In this document: positions 45,830 through 58,140 of the stretch, piece after piece
Layout of the letters: each line of letters opens with the position of its first letter
Numbering within the stretch: position 1 is the first letter of the stretch
Source: Taiwanofungus camphoratus
Taxonomy: Eukaryota > Basidiomycota > Agaricomycetes > Polyporales > Taiwanofungaceae
NCBI GenBank assembly: GCA_003999685.1
Contig: CP021224.1
Coordinates: 2,480,001-2,544,000, forward strand
Direction of reading: 5' to 3'
DNA length: 64,000 nt
Notes under the pieces: model-generated
What the model saw: the letters and a program-made list of their open reading frames with translations, nothing else
Databases searched by the model: none
Told to the model about the DNA's origin: nothing
Translations under genes and position numbers: made by a program

Positions 45830-48800
45830 CGTAAGTTCTTGCGCTGCTTATATGCGTCCAGCAGCTCGTCCGCAGTACCGGCTAAGTTCTCTTCCGGTTC
45901 CCATGAGTCATCGGCGGATGAGTAACCTTTCCACCTGACTCGATATTCCCGGCGATTCCTTCGGCGATTCTCACGATGTCCAACCAGAGCTTCGACTTCG
46001 TAGTTATCTTCGCCGCTGATAAGCTCCGGTGGTGGTTCCGTGTAGTTGGGACCATGGGTGTCCGTCTCGGTATATGGTGAAAGAAGTGCAGCGTGGAAAA
46101 CGGGGTGCACTCGCCATGTCGCCGGGAGTTTCAGCTTGTAAGACACCGGTCCGAGAACGTCCGTGATTTCGAAGGGTCCCTCGCGCTTGGGAGCCAACTT
46201 CCTCGTCGGGTATGGCAGCTTTAGATTCCGTGAGTCTAGCCATACCTTTTGTCCTTTGCGGAAACCCGTTCCTCTGGGTTTCACGCGTCTCGCCAACACC
46301 GCCTGTGCTAGCTCCATTGCTGAGTGTGCGTCTTCCCGAATCTTCTGCAAGTTCCGCAGTCGATAAGCAGCGCCCGGGGTGTCCGATCCGGGGTGTACGA
46401 CGGGAATTCCTCGAGGTTCATAGCCCATCATGACCTTGAAGGGTGACGCCTTGATTGTAGAGTGCTCACGCGAGTTGTGAGCGAATTGTGCTGAGCCCAG
46501 CAGCGATGACCAGTTGTCCGGGTTGTTGCTCGTGAAGCATCGTAGGTAGATCTCCAGTTCCTGGTTGACTCGTTCCGTTTCTCCGTCCGTTTGGGGGTGG
46601 AACGCTGTGCTCATGGCCGATTTGACTCCGGTCATACGGCAGAGTTCCTGGAATACCTTTGATGCGAACTGTGGTCCTCGATCGCTAATGATCTTGTCCG
46701 GAAGACCAAACCACTTGTAAACCTCACGATATAATGCCTCGGCTGTTCCTGATGCGTCAATCGTTTTGTTGCATGGAATGAAAATTACCCCCTTCGTAAG
46801 GTCGTGGTCCACAACGACCAAAATTGAATCGTAGCCCTCCGAAGTCGGCAAATCCGTGATGAAATCGCAGCAGAATGTGCTGAACGGAGTGGCGTGCTGC
46901 GCGGATTTGATCGGGAGTAGGGCTGGATGGGTGGGGTGCGTGTTAACCTTCATTTGCTGGCAAGTGCCGCAACCTTTGACGTATCGCGTGACGAAGTCAG
47001 CCATTCCAGGCCACCAGTAGTCTCGTCGAATAGACGAGAGGGTCTTTTGAATTCCAGGGTGGCCGGCGGAGAGGAGGTCGTGATAATTCGAGACCGTGTG
47101 TCGTCGTAGATCCTCATCTAGGGGAATATACACCCGATTATCGTAGAGGAGGTCTCCGTCTCGAATTGTCCAGTGGTCATTTGAGCCGTTTCGTGCATTG
47201 CGCATCCCTTCCGTATACACCGAGTCATTTACGCATGCTTCCGCGATGGAAGCCCTTAGACTCGTGTCGATTGCTGCTGCCCATACCTTGTCTGGTAGAA
47301 CGGTTACATCCTGGTTGTCTGATGAACCGTCGTCGTGGTCAGGGCGTCGGGAGAGTGCGTCGCTTTGCACCATTTGCGTGCCCGGGACATGAATTAACTT
47401 GTAATCGAATTCGGATAAGCGAAGAGCCCATCGTGCTTGTCTTCGATTCAAATTCCGCGCCGTTTTCCAGTACGTCAGGTTCTTGTGGTCGCTATAGATC
47501 GTGACTGGATACGGGCTTCCGATGAGAAGGTGACTCCATTCGTTGAGGCCTCTCATGACGCCCATGAGTTCCCGGTCATAGACGTCGTAGTTTCGTTCCG
47601 CTGGTGTCATACTCTGGGAAATATAACCACACGGATGCCAATCGCCGTTGTCGTCCTTTTGCCTGAGGACGGCGCCCGTGGCGAACTTTGATGCATCCGT
47701 TTCCAACGCGAACGGCTTCTCCGGGTCCGGCATCTGCAAAACCGGTTGTTCCAGGAAGGCTTTCTTTAGTGCTTCGAAAGCTTCCTGTTGTTCCTCGTCC
47801 CAGTGCCATTTGACGTCCTTTCGCGTGAGCGAGACCAGTGGCTGGGCCAGATGCGAGAACCGATGTATGAACCGACGGTAGAAATTCCCAAATCCGACGA
47901 ATGACCTAACCTCTCTGAGGTTCGTAGGTATCGGCCAGTCCCTGATGCCGGCTACCTTGACTGGGTCCATGGCGAGTTGTCCGGGTCTGATGATCATGCC
48001 TAGGAATTCGACTTCTTGCACGTCGAATTTGCACTTCTCCGGTTTGAGATATAGGTCGTTATCTCGAAGTCGCTCGATAACTCGCCGTGTTCGCTTCTTA
48101 TGCTCCTCGGGGTCCGTTGAGTAGATAAGGATGTCATCCATGTAGATTGCCAACCATCCTTCCTTGAGCATGTCCGCAAAGACCGTGTTCATCATCCGTT
48201 GGAACGTCGCCGGGGAGTTGCACATCCCGAAGAACATTACCAGGGGTTCGTAGAACGAGGGAGGTCCTTCCCCTGCTGCTGGAACACCGAAAGCCGCTTT
48301 CCATTCGTCGCCTTCCTTGATGCGAAGGTTGTTGTATCCCTGACGAAGGTCCATCTTTGTGAAGATCGTGGCGTTGTTGAGGCGTTCCAGAAGCTCTGTT
48401 ACGAGGGGAAGAGGGTATCTGTCTTTAATCGTTCCCTCGTTGAGTTCTCTATAGTCCTGGCAAGGTCGGTATCCGCCGTCCTTCTTATCCACGAAGAAGA
48501 ACGGACTTGCGAGTGGCGATTTGGACGGTCGGATGTATCCCTTCTTTATATTCTCTTCGAGGAACTTGTCCAGTTCCGCTCGTTGATCCCGGTTAAGAGA
48601 ATACGTCGACTGCTTGAAGTCCTTGAAATCCGGCTTGAGGTTTATGTCGTGGTCGAACTCCGAGTGCCGTGGAAGTCTCGCTGCCTTGGCTTTGTCAAAC
48701 ACAGGGAGGAGGTCGTGGAGGTACTCAGGAACGAGTTCCGTGACCGATTTCTCTTCTTCCTTGGCGTGTTCCTTGATAGCGAGTTCCGTAGACGTGGTGA

Positions 48801-49793
48801 GTCGGCCGATGTCGTGCTTGACCTGCCAGATAAGACCGTTTTCGAGACGACGATAGGGTCCGTCGAGAGGGTATTTTTCCTCTTTAAGAGGTGCGTCTCG
48901 ATACGCTGGATACGAGTCTCGTCCATATGTCGTGATCCGATCGTCTCCCTCGATGAACGCTATGACCAGTTCATCGTCGTCGATCGTTTCCATTGCCTGA
49001 TCCAAAGTGATACCGTTGACTAATTCTTCTACCAGGGGTGCGACGGGGATGTCGCGGCGTGCCGTCTGCCTAGACATGTCTGTCGTTGGCAAGACAGGAG
49101 ACATGGTGTCAATCACCTCGAAGTCTCCTTCATCTTCTACCTCCTCAATGGTGGGCTGCCATTGTTCCTTGAGGCGTTTTTCTCGTTCGGCAAGGAATGC
49201 CGCTACTTGTGGACAAGGGGGCGCTGACCAGTCTACCTCATAGTCTAGTACGGGATCCAGGGCTTCTTCCTGTTCTCGTTCAGCTAGTTTCTTCAGCTCC
49301 AGTCGCGCTACTCGTTGCGCGATGATCCCCTTCTTCCACTCTCGAGACTCTTGCAGGGTCATGCGGTGCTTTAGTTCCACACGGCCTCCCTTCCAGTCGA
49401 TGCTGGGGTTCTCGAGTTTGAGCCAAGTATGTCCGAAGATGACGTCTTCATTCCCTATACTGGCCACATATGCTTTGACAAACCGGGGCTCGTTCCCGAT
49501 TTTGTACGATAGCAAGGCTCGTCTGTTAATGAGCGCTTGCTTGTTGGCAGTGCCATCCACGTTGAACACCGGTATTGGGCGCGGTAGCGCCTCAGTCCGT
49601 AACTTGTGTTCTTTAACAAATCGCGGATGCACGAATATTCCCGATGCGCCACTATCGATGAAGGCGCGGGCTTCGACGGCTTTTCGTCCCACAGTAATCG
49701 GAATGTGCAAAGCTCTGTCATTCCGGACTACAAGTACAACACGGGACAGTGAAATGGATACGGGCAGTGGTTGCGTCGGCTCACCCTGCCCCT
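45826..49793 (-). CDS. pol: Gypsy-1 pol polyprotein
   Basis: The frame is open from the gag stop region to 45826, over 1290 codons. Domains in order: aspartic protease (FIDSGASGIFVHP), reverse transcriptase (YRPCQDYRELN, YMDDILIYS), RNase H (ALETDASKFATGAV), integrase zinc-binding HHCC region (AGHPGIQKTLSSIRRDYWW, CGTCQQMK), integrase core (DFITDLPTSEGYDS, ISDRGPQFASKVF, HPQTDGETERVNQELE) and a C-terminal chromodomain (YRVRWKGYSSADDSWEPEEN). The chromodomain places it with chromoviruses, whose integrases target marked chromatin. pol lies in the -1 frame relative to gag at a run of T at the gag stop, consistent with the frameshifting known in such elements. Confidence 0.93.
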
Positions 49794-51116
49794 TTAAAAA
49801 TCCTCCGTTCCTAACTCCTCGAACATCGCCCTTTTCTCATCTGATGAGAGCGTTTTGATGTATGAGCGGAAGTCCATGGGGGATCGCGCCTCGGGTTCCT
49901 TCGAGGTATTCCTTTGGCCAGCTTTGGCCATCTTCTTCGGACACTTGCGCACCGCGTGCCCTCCCTTGTGGCAGTAGAAACATAGACGATTGTCCATGTG
50001 GTACTTCCTTTCCTTCTCGCTGAGGTTGCATCCGTCCTCCCACTTCTTGGTGAACGGTGTGGGACGCGGGGTAACGAGTGCATCCACCTCCATGGGTTCG
50101 CCGTAGTCGACGTCGGTAGTGGCGGAGAGGGTCTGGTCGATCCCTCTGTAGACGGCGTCGAGGTGAAGAACATCGGCGTACCATTTTTCCATGGAGTTGG
50201 GTCGTTCCGTATTGGTGCGACCTGCGAGTGTCGTGTAGATCTGGCGGTCCAGACCTTTGATGAAGATTGCCCTCAACGTGGGGTAATCGTTCTCGGTGCG
50301 TTGGCCTTGGAGGCTCGTGAAAGCGTCCTTTAACTTGGCCTTCTCTGCCAGGAGTCGGAACCTTTCCACGTACATCTTCGTACTGACCCTGGTCTTCTTG
50401 TTTAGTTGTTTGGCCGGCAACTCCATTAGCACCTGATGAGCCCTCTGGACTCCTTCGTGCTCGGGGAACGCGAGTCGCAAGCTCGCCTTGAATACGTCCC
50501 AGCTAGCGTAGGGAGCATGCCCTCCCGCGGCCCGTTCGTAAAACGTATCGCGCCAGATACGTGCGTCCTGCCCTCCTTTCATGAGAGCGACCGTGTAAGC
50601 GATCTTTGCATTATCGCTTAACCCTTGATTGTTGGTGGCAGTGAGGTAGTGCTCCACCCGCTGGAGGAAACGCTCCAGATCTTCTCCTTGCCCAGTGAAC
50701 GGCTCTGGTGCAGGAATGTCGAGCTTAAGGGGTCGACTCCCCTGTTGCTGTTGCGCCGAAAGGTGCGCTATGAGCGCCTCGAGCTCCGCCCTGGTCATTG
50801 TTGCGATAGTAGCCATTGTGGTAGGGGTGGTAGGTGTTACGGGTGTGGTAGGGAGTGATGGGAACGTGGGAGTGGTCGGAGTGGCTATCTGCGGCGTCGA
50901 AGGTATCGATGCGGGGAAGAAACCAGCTGGGTCTCTTCCGTCTGGCGGAGGGTTACGTCTGAAGTAGGAGGCTAATTTCTCCTGTGCTCGTCGATTCGAA
51001 ATTGTCCCTGCCCACGCAAGTGGGGAGTTCGGGTAGATCGGATCGAGGTTCTGGTCAACGAAAGTCCAACGAAGACGATCGTACAGAAGCGGCGCGTCGT
51101 TTACTTGAGTCGGCAA
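49794..51116 (-). CDS. gag: Gypsy-1 gag protein
   Basis: The 440-codon frame encodes a capsid-type Gag. The middle part (WDVFKASLRLAFPEHEG, followed by a long helical region) resembles the Ty3 Gag capsid region, and a CCHC zinc knuckle (CFYCHKGGHAVRKC) is near the C-terminus. A Pro/Thr-rich stretch of TPTTP-type repeats lies near residues 60-110. It is followed by pol. Confidence 0.85.
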   Translation of the reverse strand: MPTQVNDAPLLYDRLRWTFVDQNLDPIYPNSPLAWAGTISNRRAQEKLASYFRRNPPPDGRDPAGFFPASIPSTPQIATPTTPTFPSLPTTPVTPTTPTTMATIATMTRAELEALIAHLSAQQQQGSRPLKLDIPAPEPFTGQGEDLERFLQRVEHYLTATNNQGLSDNAKIAYTVALMKGGQDARIWRDTFYERAAGGHAPYASWDVFKASLRLAFPEHEGVQRAHQVLMELPAKQLNKKTRVSTKMYVERFRLLAEKAKLKDAFTSLQGQRTENDYPTLRAIFIKGLDRQIYTTLAGRTNTERPNSMEKWYADVLHLDAVYRGIDQTLSATTDVDYGEPMEVDALVTPRPTPFTKKWEDGCNLSEKERKYHMDNRLCFYCHKGGHAVRKCPKKMAKAGQRNTSKEPEARSPMDFRSYIKTLSSDEKRAMFEELGTEDF

Positions 51117-51773
51117 TCCCCAAGCGGTGGGGTCGACTGTCTCGATGGTAGACGTGGTGTCTAACGGTTAGCCCTACTAGATAAGACTAGGGGCGACTTA
51201 GCGATAAGTTCGATCTTTTGATACAAGCTGGTATCAACGACCGGAAAGCCTCGAACGTGAGGACCTGACTACTAGGAATGGTAGCGAGGCTTTATGGACA
51301 CTGCGTATGTCCTTCCTGGGCGAAGTCGATAGAGTCGAGCGAGTACTCAGGTACGAAGCGAGAGGTCGCAAGATACGAGTATAAGATTGCTAGTGGTAAC
51401 TAGCTACTTGGTAACCAGATCGAACTTAAGGTCCGACCTACAAAGTACAGGGCCTTATATACGTATTCTACTCTGCGCACGGACCATGGCACGTGGTCTA
51501 AGGATCAGCATGAGTAAGCGTAAGTAAGGCGATATGAGTCATCGGGCCGTATTAGCAATCAGTAAGCGTAAGACGGAATGTGTAAGCGGGGCCCGATATG
51601 AGTCAGAGTCCATGAGTAACCGGGGCCCGTCCGGGGCCCGTACCGTAAGCAGCGATGAGTCAAGACGCTGCGCGAAGAAGTTGGGCCTACTCGAGGCCCG
51701 TCCCAGAAGCGAAAGGTCACTGGACCTGTCCGAGGTCTGACCGATAAGACATGCGATGAAAGAAATTGTATCA

Positions 51774-53560
51774 ACAAGTAGGGAAGGGAGCCGACCTCTG
51801 CCTCCCACTCCCTCTGAAGATTTCAATGAAGTCCTCGACCACCGCATCCTCACCACTCAGAAGGTGCTCTCAAATCTGCATTTCTCATTTCAGTTGGCTG
51901 TTCCCATAATTGTGAACCTATATCAAAGACTACTGAGCGCCCGAGATTTCTATTGCCAGTGGCAAGCTGGATCCATCCTCCAAAACGAGGTGGAGGTCGA
52001 CCCTGACGTGCACCAGGAAGGCTCATTGTTATCAAGCAGAGAACAATCAGGACGTACACCAACATTACATGAAGACTTCTAACTGGAGGGTCTGCTCAAC
52101 GCAACCGTGCCCTCACCGCTACGACTCTGTACTCTACAGGGGAAGTGATTTCGAACCTTGTACCTCAACCAATCGTGCCCTCATCCAGGCCCACTGGACA
52201 ACCTTTGATGAAATCGAGCCACCTTCTGATGAAGGCTCCAGCTCAGAGCTGACCGATCCTGACATTACATGGACAGAACAACAAATGGAGACTGAAGGAA
52301 CAGGAAAAACATTCCCTTCCACTTCGGAAATGCCCTGTGGCTTGGGCTCTTTCCAATCAGGAATAGGAGAATCAGGGCCACCACCCGATGATGGGCTGGG
52401 GGAGGAAGGCCCCCTCGAGAGAGGGCCACCTTATGATGGAAGCAGAGGACCCCCAGAAGGACCACCTGGCGGAGGAGGACCACCTGGTGGAGGAGGACCA
52501 TCTGGGGGAGGAGGACCACCTGGTAGAGGAGGACCACCCAGCGGAGGACTGCCTGATGGAGGAGGACCATCCGGTAGAGGAGGACCATCTGGGGGAGGAG
52601 GACCACCTGGGGGAGGCGGACCCCCTGGGGGAGGACCCCCTGGAGGGGGGCAGCCTCCTGGAGGAACGCCCCTCCCACAAGGAACTGCACGGATACCCAA
52701 CTGAAAGGAGCCGGAAATTACTAAGTTCTCTGAAAAACGAGAAGATGCCCGACACTTCTTCATCCAATTTGCCCAAAGATTCAACACAGAATGATGGGCC
52801 TCTGCTTCCGAACGTGAAAAGGTCGGCAATTTCCTTGGCCACCTCGAAGACCATGCTGGTGCATGGGCTGATACCCTTACCGAAAGGGCACTCGAACCCC
52901 ACCCCCTCATCAGAGGAGCGAGCTGAGGGTACGGCACTTTCAGGAATGTCGCTCTCGAGTTCATCAAAAGGTTCAGGGTAATAGAAGAGGAGGTCTCTGC
53001 AGCCATTGGACTACGGAACTTGGTCTACACCTACGACAAACCCATTGCTGACTTCAATGAGGAGTTCAACTGGCTGGCCCGCAGGGCAGAAATCACCGAG
53101 GAGAGTGCCCTCATGGCCTGGTACCGGAAAAAACTACCCAGCACCATGTGAGTCCGAATCATGGAACAAGATATAGCCCCCACAACCCTAGAAGGATGGA
53201 AGGAAGCTGCTGCCCAACAGGACTGGGCCTATCAGAACAACAAGGCCATCAATGCCACTCAAAGAACTTCGAGGACCCCCCCACGAGTCGCAGCAAGGGA
53301 ATTTGACAGTGGAAAGCCAGACCATCAGCGCTTGCAAGACCGAAGGATGGGCTCCTGCTACAAATGCCACAATAAGGGGCACCTGGCCAAAGACTGCCCT
53401 GAATGAACCTCAGGCCAGGGAACAGGACCCCCAAACCGAAGGGCCAATGTGAAAGATAAAAATGAGGCAGATGATGAAGCCTCTGAACAGGAGGAGCAGG
53501 GGCAAGAAACAAAAGGAGTCAGATTCCCCCACTTCTCTCGGCACCATGACTTTGTGGATT
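51774..53560 (+). mobile_element. Gypsy-2 gag region with Gly/Pro-rich tract
   Basis: This is the gag part of the broken Gypsy-2. A Pro-rich opening (SRPLPPTPSED) is followed by a capsid-like region and a zinc knuckle (CYKCHNKGHLAKDC, about 53356-53397). The Gly/Pro-rich tract is listed separately. Fossil. Confidence 0.75.
52365..52670 (+). repeat. Minisatellite coding Gly/Pro-rich repeats in Gypsy-2 gag
   Basis: A 15-bp unit close to GGAGGAGGACCACCT repeats with variation about fifteen times or more, giving GGGPP-type repeats in one frame. It is part of the fossil gag. Confidence 0.8.
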
Positions 53561-53649
53561 TTCTGTAAGGTGACCTGACATGATGCACGGGTTGCCTAAA
53601 CTCTCTGTATGAAATGTAATTACCAGAACGTGCAAGCGCAATACACTTT

Positions 53650-56600
53650 ATTTACCAGGTTACATCATAGTAGGAGAGAAAGCCGTCACCGCATGCCCCT
53701 TGTTGGATAGTGGGGCTGACACCAACCTAATTCACCCCGACTTCATAAGAAAGTGGGGACTCCCCACTCGACCGCTTCCCAGGACAGTAACCTCATCCAC
53801 CATTGACGGCTCTACAAACAAAGGGGGACCAATTACCCACAGAGTCGAAGGAAGTATACGATTAGAGGGAAATGACATCCCAACCAACTTTTACGTCTCA
53901 AACATTGGAACGCTCGATGTAGTACTCGGCAACCCCTGGCTCGCACAAGTCAACCCACGCATTGACTGGATAAAAGGAACACTTGAAATTGACCAAGCTC
54001 GACTCACAGAATGGCAAGAATACTATGCCTGGATCATGAGCCAACCCACAACAGACAGAATTCCCCTGTGTCGAGCTTTCATTCATGAAGACGATGATGA
54101 GCTTTTGGACATACTGTGTGCTTACACACAAGGAGAAGGGGTTCTGGGGATCTTCCAACAGAAAGAGCAGCCGCTCACATGTGAAGACAGGCTACTACAG
54201 ACCCTAAAGCCCCCACAAGTGGGGCTCAATCGACTGACACACTTCTCTGACTCTCCACATATGGTATGAAACGCCCCGGAGCTCACAGAATTGATGATCC
54301 CCAAGGACCCACCCCCGTCCGTAGAAGACCTCGTCCCAGAGTACCTGTGGGACTATAAACAGTTATTCGAAAAGGAGGCCTCTAACCAGTTCCCAGAATC
54401 CAAGCCCTGGGACCATGCCATTGAGTTAAGGCCAGACTTTGTCCCCAGAAAATGTGCCATAATTCCTTTGTCACCAAACGAGCAGGCAGCGATGGACAAA
54501 TTCCTGGAAGAGAACCTGGCCAAGGGCTATCTCCAGAAATCGAACTCACCTATGGTGTCCCCAGCCTTTTTCATCAAAAAAAAGGATGGTACCTTGCGCC
54601 CATGCCAGAACTACCGATACCTGAACAAAGGCACAATCAAAGATGCCTACCCCCTACCCCTCATAGGAGAGCTAATCGACAGGCTCCAAAAAGCCACTGT
54701 GTTCACTAAATTGGACCTCCAAAATGGGTACAACAACATCCGGATCAGGGAGGGCGACCAATGGAAAGGAGCATTCATGGTAAAACATGGAAATCAGGAC
54801 AAGATCGTTGAACCCACTGTCATGTTCTTTGGGATGTGCAATTCGCCGGCCACGTTTCAGCGAATGATGAATGATGCATTCCAGGACATGCTGGCCGAGG
54901 GGTGGATCGTGATCGGACGACATCCTCATTTTCTCTGACAACATGAAAGCCCACCAGGAACGAACCAGACGTGTCCTACAACGGCTGCAGGAATGGGACC
55001 TATTTGTAAAGCCAGAGAAATGCACATTTGATGTTGTTGAAGTCGACTTCTTAGGGATGACCATCTCACCTGGACAGGTGCACATGGACAAGGACAAACT
55101 GGCAGAAATCGCAGATTGGCCCATTCCTACCAAGGTCAAGGACGTAGAATGATTCATGGGCCTTGCCAACTACTACCAACGCTTCATCCACAACTTCTCC
55201 CACATCGCCCACCCCTTGAATGTTATCAAAAAGAAGTGTGTGGAGCGGGACTGGACTGAAGCCTGCCAGGAAGCCTTTGAGGAGCTCAAACGGTGTTTCC
55301 AGAGCATGCCAATCCTCTGCATGCCCAACCCGTCCAAACCATTCACCATTGAGGCCGATGCCTCTCTGGTAGCCACTGGTGTGGTGCTTCAACAACTTGA
55401 TGAGGAAGGGCGGCTACACCCTATAGCTTTCCTCTCGAAGAGCCTGAAAGAAGCGGAGCGGAATTATCAAGTATATGACAGAGAGTTGCTGGCCATTGTC
55501 TGAGCACTTGAGGAATGGCACCACCACCTTGAGGGAAGTGGACACCCGGTCACGGTGATCACCAACCACAAGAACCTCACCTATTTCTGAGAAGCACAAT
55601 GACTCAACCGATGCCAGGCCCAATGGCAGTTATTCCTGTTGCAATTTGACCTGCAACTATTAAACAAAAAAGGCAGTCGACTCATAGTCGCCGATGCACT
55701 CTCTCGGCGACCTGACCACCCAGGAGGGGAGCATGACAATGAAGGTGTCGTCCTGCTATCAACAGACCTCTTTGCCAATGCCACCAACACTGCAATCATC
55801 GAAAAGATACATGAATGTTGTAGTTGTGACAAGATGGTCATCGAGATGATTGACACTTTAAAATGGGGGAAGGTACCACCATTCAAGGGCACAGGCTTTG
55901 CACACACAAAACTGGCAGACTGGGACATTCAGGAGGGACTAATTTTATACAAAAATTGAGTTTATGTACCCCCCGACGATGACCTGTGCTGAGAAGTCAT
56001 TCAACTCTGCCATGACACACCAGTCATGGCACATCCAGGGGCACAAGGTATGATGGCCATCACCCGAAGGGACTGGTTTTGGCATGGAATGTCTTCATTC
56101 ATCGAGAAATACGTTGAGGGATGCACCAAATGCCAGAAGAGCAAGATCAACACACACCCCATGAAACCCCCCCTGATGGCCATCCCCACAGAACCGAATT
56201 CAAAGCCATTCTCTCACATATCGGTAGACTTCATCACTGATCTATCAGAGTCACAGGGCTTCAATGCGCTCATGGTAGTGGTCGACAGAGAACTCACCAA
56301 GGGCATTGTGCTCATACCCTGCACCAAAAACATAGATGCGGTAGAGACGGCAGAGACTCTACACCTCAATGTATACAGGTGATACGGCCTACCTGACCGA
56401 ATGATATCCGACCGAGGGCCACAGTTCGCAGCGGCCACATTTCGAGAATGGTGTAAGCTGACAGGAATCAAGGCAGCAATGTCCACCGCCTATCACCCCC
56501 AATCAGATGGGAGTACAGAACGGGTCAACCAGGAACTGGAGGCGGCCTGGAGGATCCTATGTGCAAATGACCCCCACACCTGGGTCAAACACATCCCCGA

Positions 56601-57250
56601 GTTTGAATTTGCACACAACCAGATGCCGCATGCTGGAAGAAAGGAATCACCATTCAAGCTCACTATGGGGTATGACCCGAAGGCTATCAGCTCTCCACGA
56701 CCCTCTGACAAATACCCCGCACTCCAAGACCGCCTGACCCAGATCTCCAAATCCCGCAAAGAGGCCCTTGCAGCGCAAGAGCTAGCCCAGAAGCTAATGG
56801 AGAAACGAACCCCTTTTCTCTGAAAACCTTTCCAGGAAGGTGACAAGGTTTGGCTAGAAGCCATGAACCTCTGGCTAAGAACAATAAGTTGGAAATTTGA
56901 CCCAAAGCGGCTTGAACTCTTCAAAATCATGGAAGCCAAGGGGCCACTGACGTACAAGCTACAGCTCCAGAAAACCTGGAAGATCCATCCAGTGTTCCAT
57001 GCATCACTGCTCACCCCATATAGAGAAACGGCAGAACATGGACCCAACTTTCTGAAACCCCCACCTGATCTGGTTGAAGGGGAAGAAGAGTATGAAGTTG
57101 AGGCCCTTCGTGGGCATCATGCCTGACGTGGGAAGTGGGAGTTCCTCATCAAATGGAAGGGATGGCCAGTCTCTGCCAGCACCTGGCAGAAGGAAGACGA
57201 TCTGCGGCATTCCCCTGACCTGCTGAGGCTTTATAAGAAGGCAAACCACC
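53650..57250 (+). mobile_element. Gypsy-2 protease, RT, RNase H, integrase and chromodomain region
   Basis: Landmarks in order: protease (LLDSGADTNLIHPDF), reverse transcriptase ([36 protein letters not shown]), RNase H (TIEADASLVATGVVL), integrase (HPGAQGMMAITRRDWFWHGM, SDRGPQFAAATFREW, HPQSDGSTERVNQELE) and a chromodomain-type end (EYEVEALRGH, then KWEFLIKWKGWP). Broken by roughly a dozen changes. Confidence 0.85.
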
Positions 57251-57269
57251 TAGGCATCAACCCAGTTGG

Positions 57270-58140
57270 CAACTGTTCAACTACCCTGCAAAGAGCAACT
57301 TTGCAGCATTTCAAGGCCGCCTCCCATCATGTCCCATCGAACCAACGCCGCCCAAGCCCGCCTTGCCACCTCCATCCTCATCGCAGGGAACACCTGCACC
57401 CTGAATCCCTTCCTTTGGGGACCGCAGAACCTCCCCAACTTTGCTGAGGGGATCGTTGTCCTCCTACCTCGACAAGCAACATCTGGCCTCGCCACTGACT
57501 TTCTGACCCCTGTCGACCGCCTTGGATGGGTGCTGGCCAATGAACGACTACACCCAATGGTGGACACCACCCTCATCATCTGGCCTGATCTCGTGGCCCA
57601 GGTTGCCATCTTCTGACACCAAGCTGAGGTTGTCTTACACCTCGATCAGGTAATAAGGAGGTACAGAGGGGAGAGGGAGAAGAGGGAGCATGATGAAGCT
57701 AAGTGGTGGGCCAGCCCCATCTGAGAAATTGGTATATCATACTGGCAGGCCTGTAATGCGACGTGCTCCCACCTAAATTTCCTCCTTCGCACTGACATCG
57801 TCTCTGCCCTCAAGCATCTCCTATCACCCTCCTCCGTCATCACGTGCCCGGCCCCCTCCACTCAGGACAAGTGGACAGTTTGTCTTCACCCCAAGTGCTG
57901 CCCCCTGAACCAATGGGCTGGGGCCTGTGAATTCTGCATGGGCCTCGATCATGTTGCTGCCGACTGCATCCACTGGCCATGATTGGGGGAGCCAGCTGTT
58001 GAGCCTTTCGTTCCGCCTCGCTGTCTGAATTGTTACGCTGATGACCATGACACTGACCAATGCCCCAAGGCAGGGTCCGAAATCAGTGGGTGGAAGCAGC
58101 CTGATGAGGAAGCTACCAGGTCGTGAAGGTAGGTGTCAGG
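57270..58140 (+). mobile_element. Gypsy-2 post-pol region with two zinc knuckles
   Basis: Between the chromodomain and the 3' LTR lie about 870 bp with coding character. Near its end are two CX2CX4HX4C knuckles (CEFCMGLDHVAADC and CLNCYADDHDTDQC, about 57930-58065). This parallels the post-pol double-knuckle frame of Gypsy-1. The region is broken and treated as a fossil. Confidence 0.65.

Larger units (their letters stand above)
44696..51773 (-). mobile_element. Young, whole-looking Ty3/Gypsy chromovirus Gypsy-1
   Basis: The 7078-bp element has LTRs at 51219-51773 (5', 555 bp) and 44696-45252 (3', 557 bp). By eye they differ only by about two single-base length differences and one substitution, indicating very recent insertion. 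A polypurine tract (AAGTAGGGGGGTAA) precedes the 3' LTR. gag, pol and a small post-pol frame are all open. A TATA-like GTATATAAGG is present in the LTR. It sits inside the 5' internal region of Gypsy-2. No matching 5-bp target duplication is visible (GAGCG left, ACAAG right), which suggests later rearrangement or recombination between copies. Confidence 0.92.

Noticed and set aside
48199-49023. 274-codon plus-strand frame inside Gypsy-1
   Set aside because: Antisense shadow of the pol frame.
44696-51773. A 5-bp target duplication for the full Gypsy-1
   Set aside because: The flanking 5-mers do not match, so no duplication is claimed.
52365-52670. Collagen-like Gly/Pro protein gene
   Set aside because: The repeats lie within the Gypsy-2 gag region between its 5' part and zinc knuckle, so this is not a host gene.
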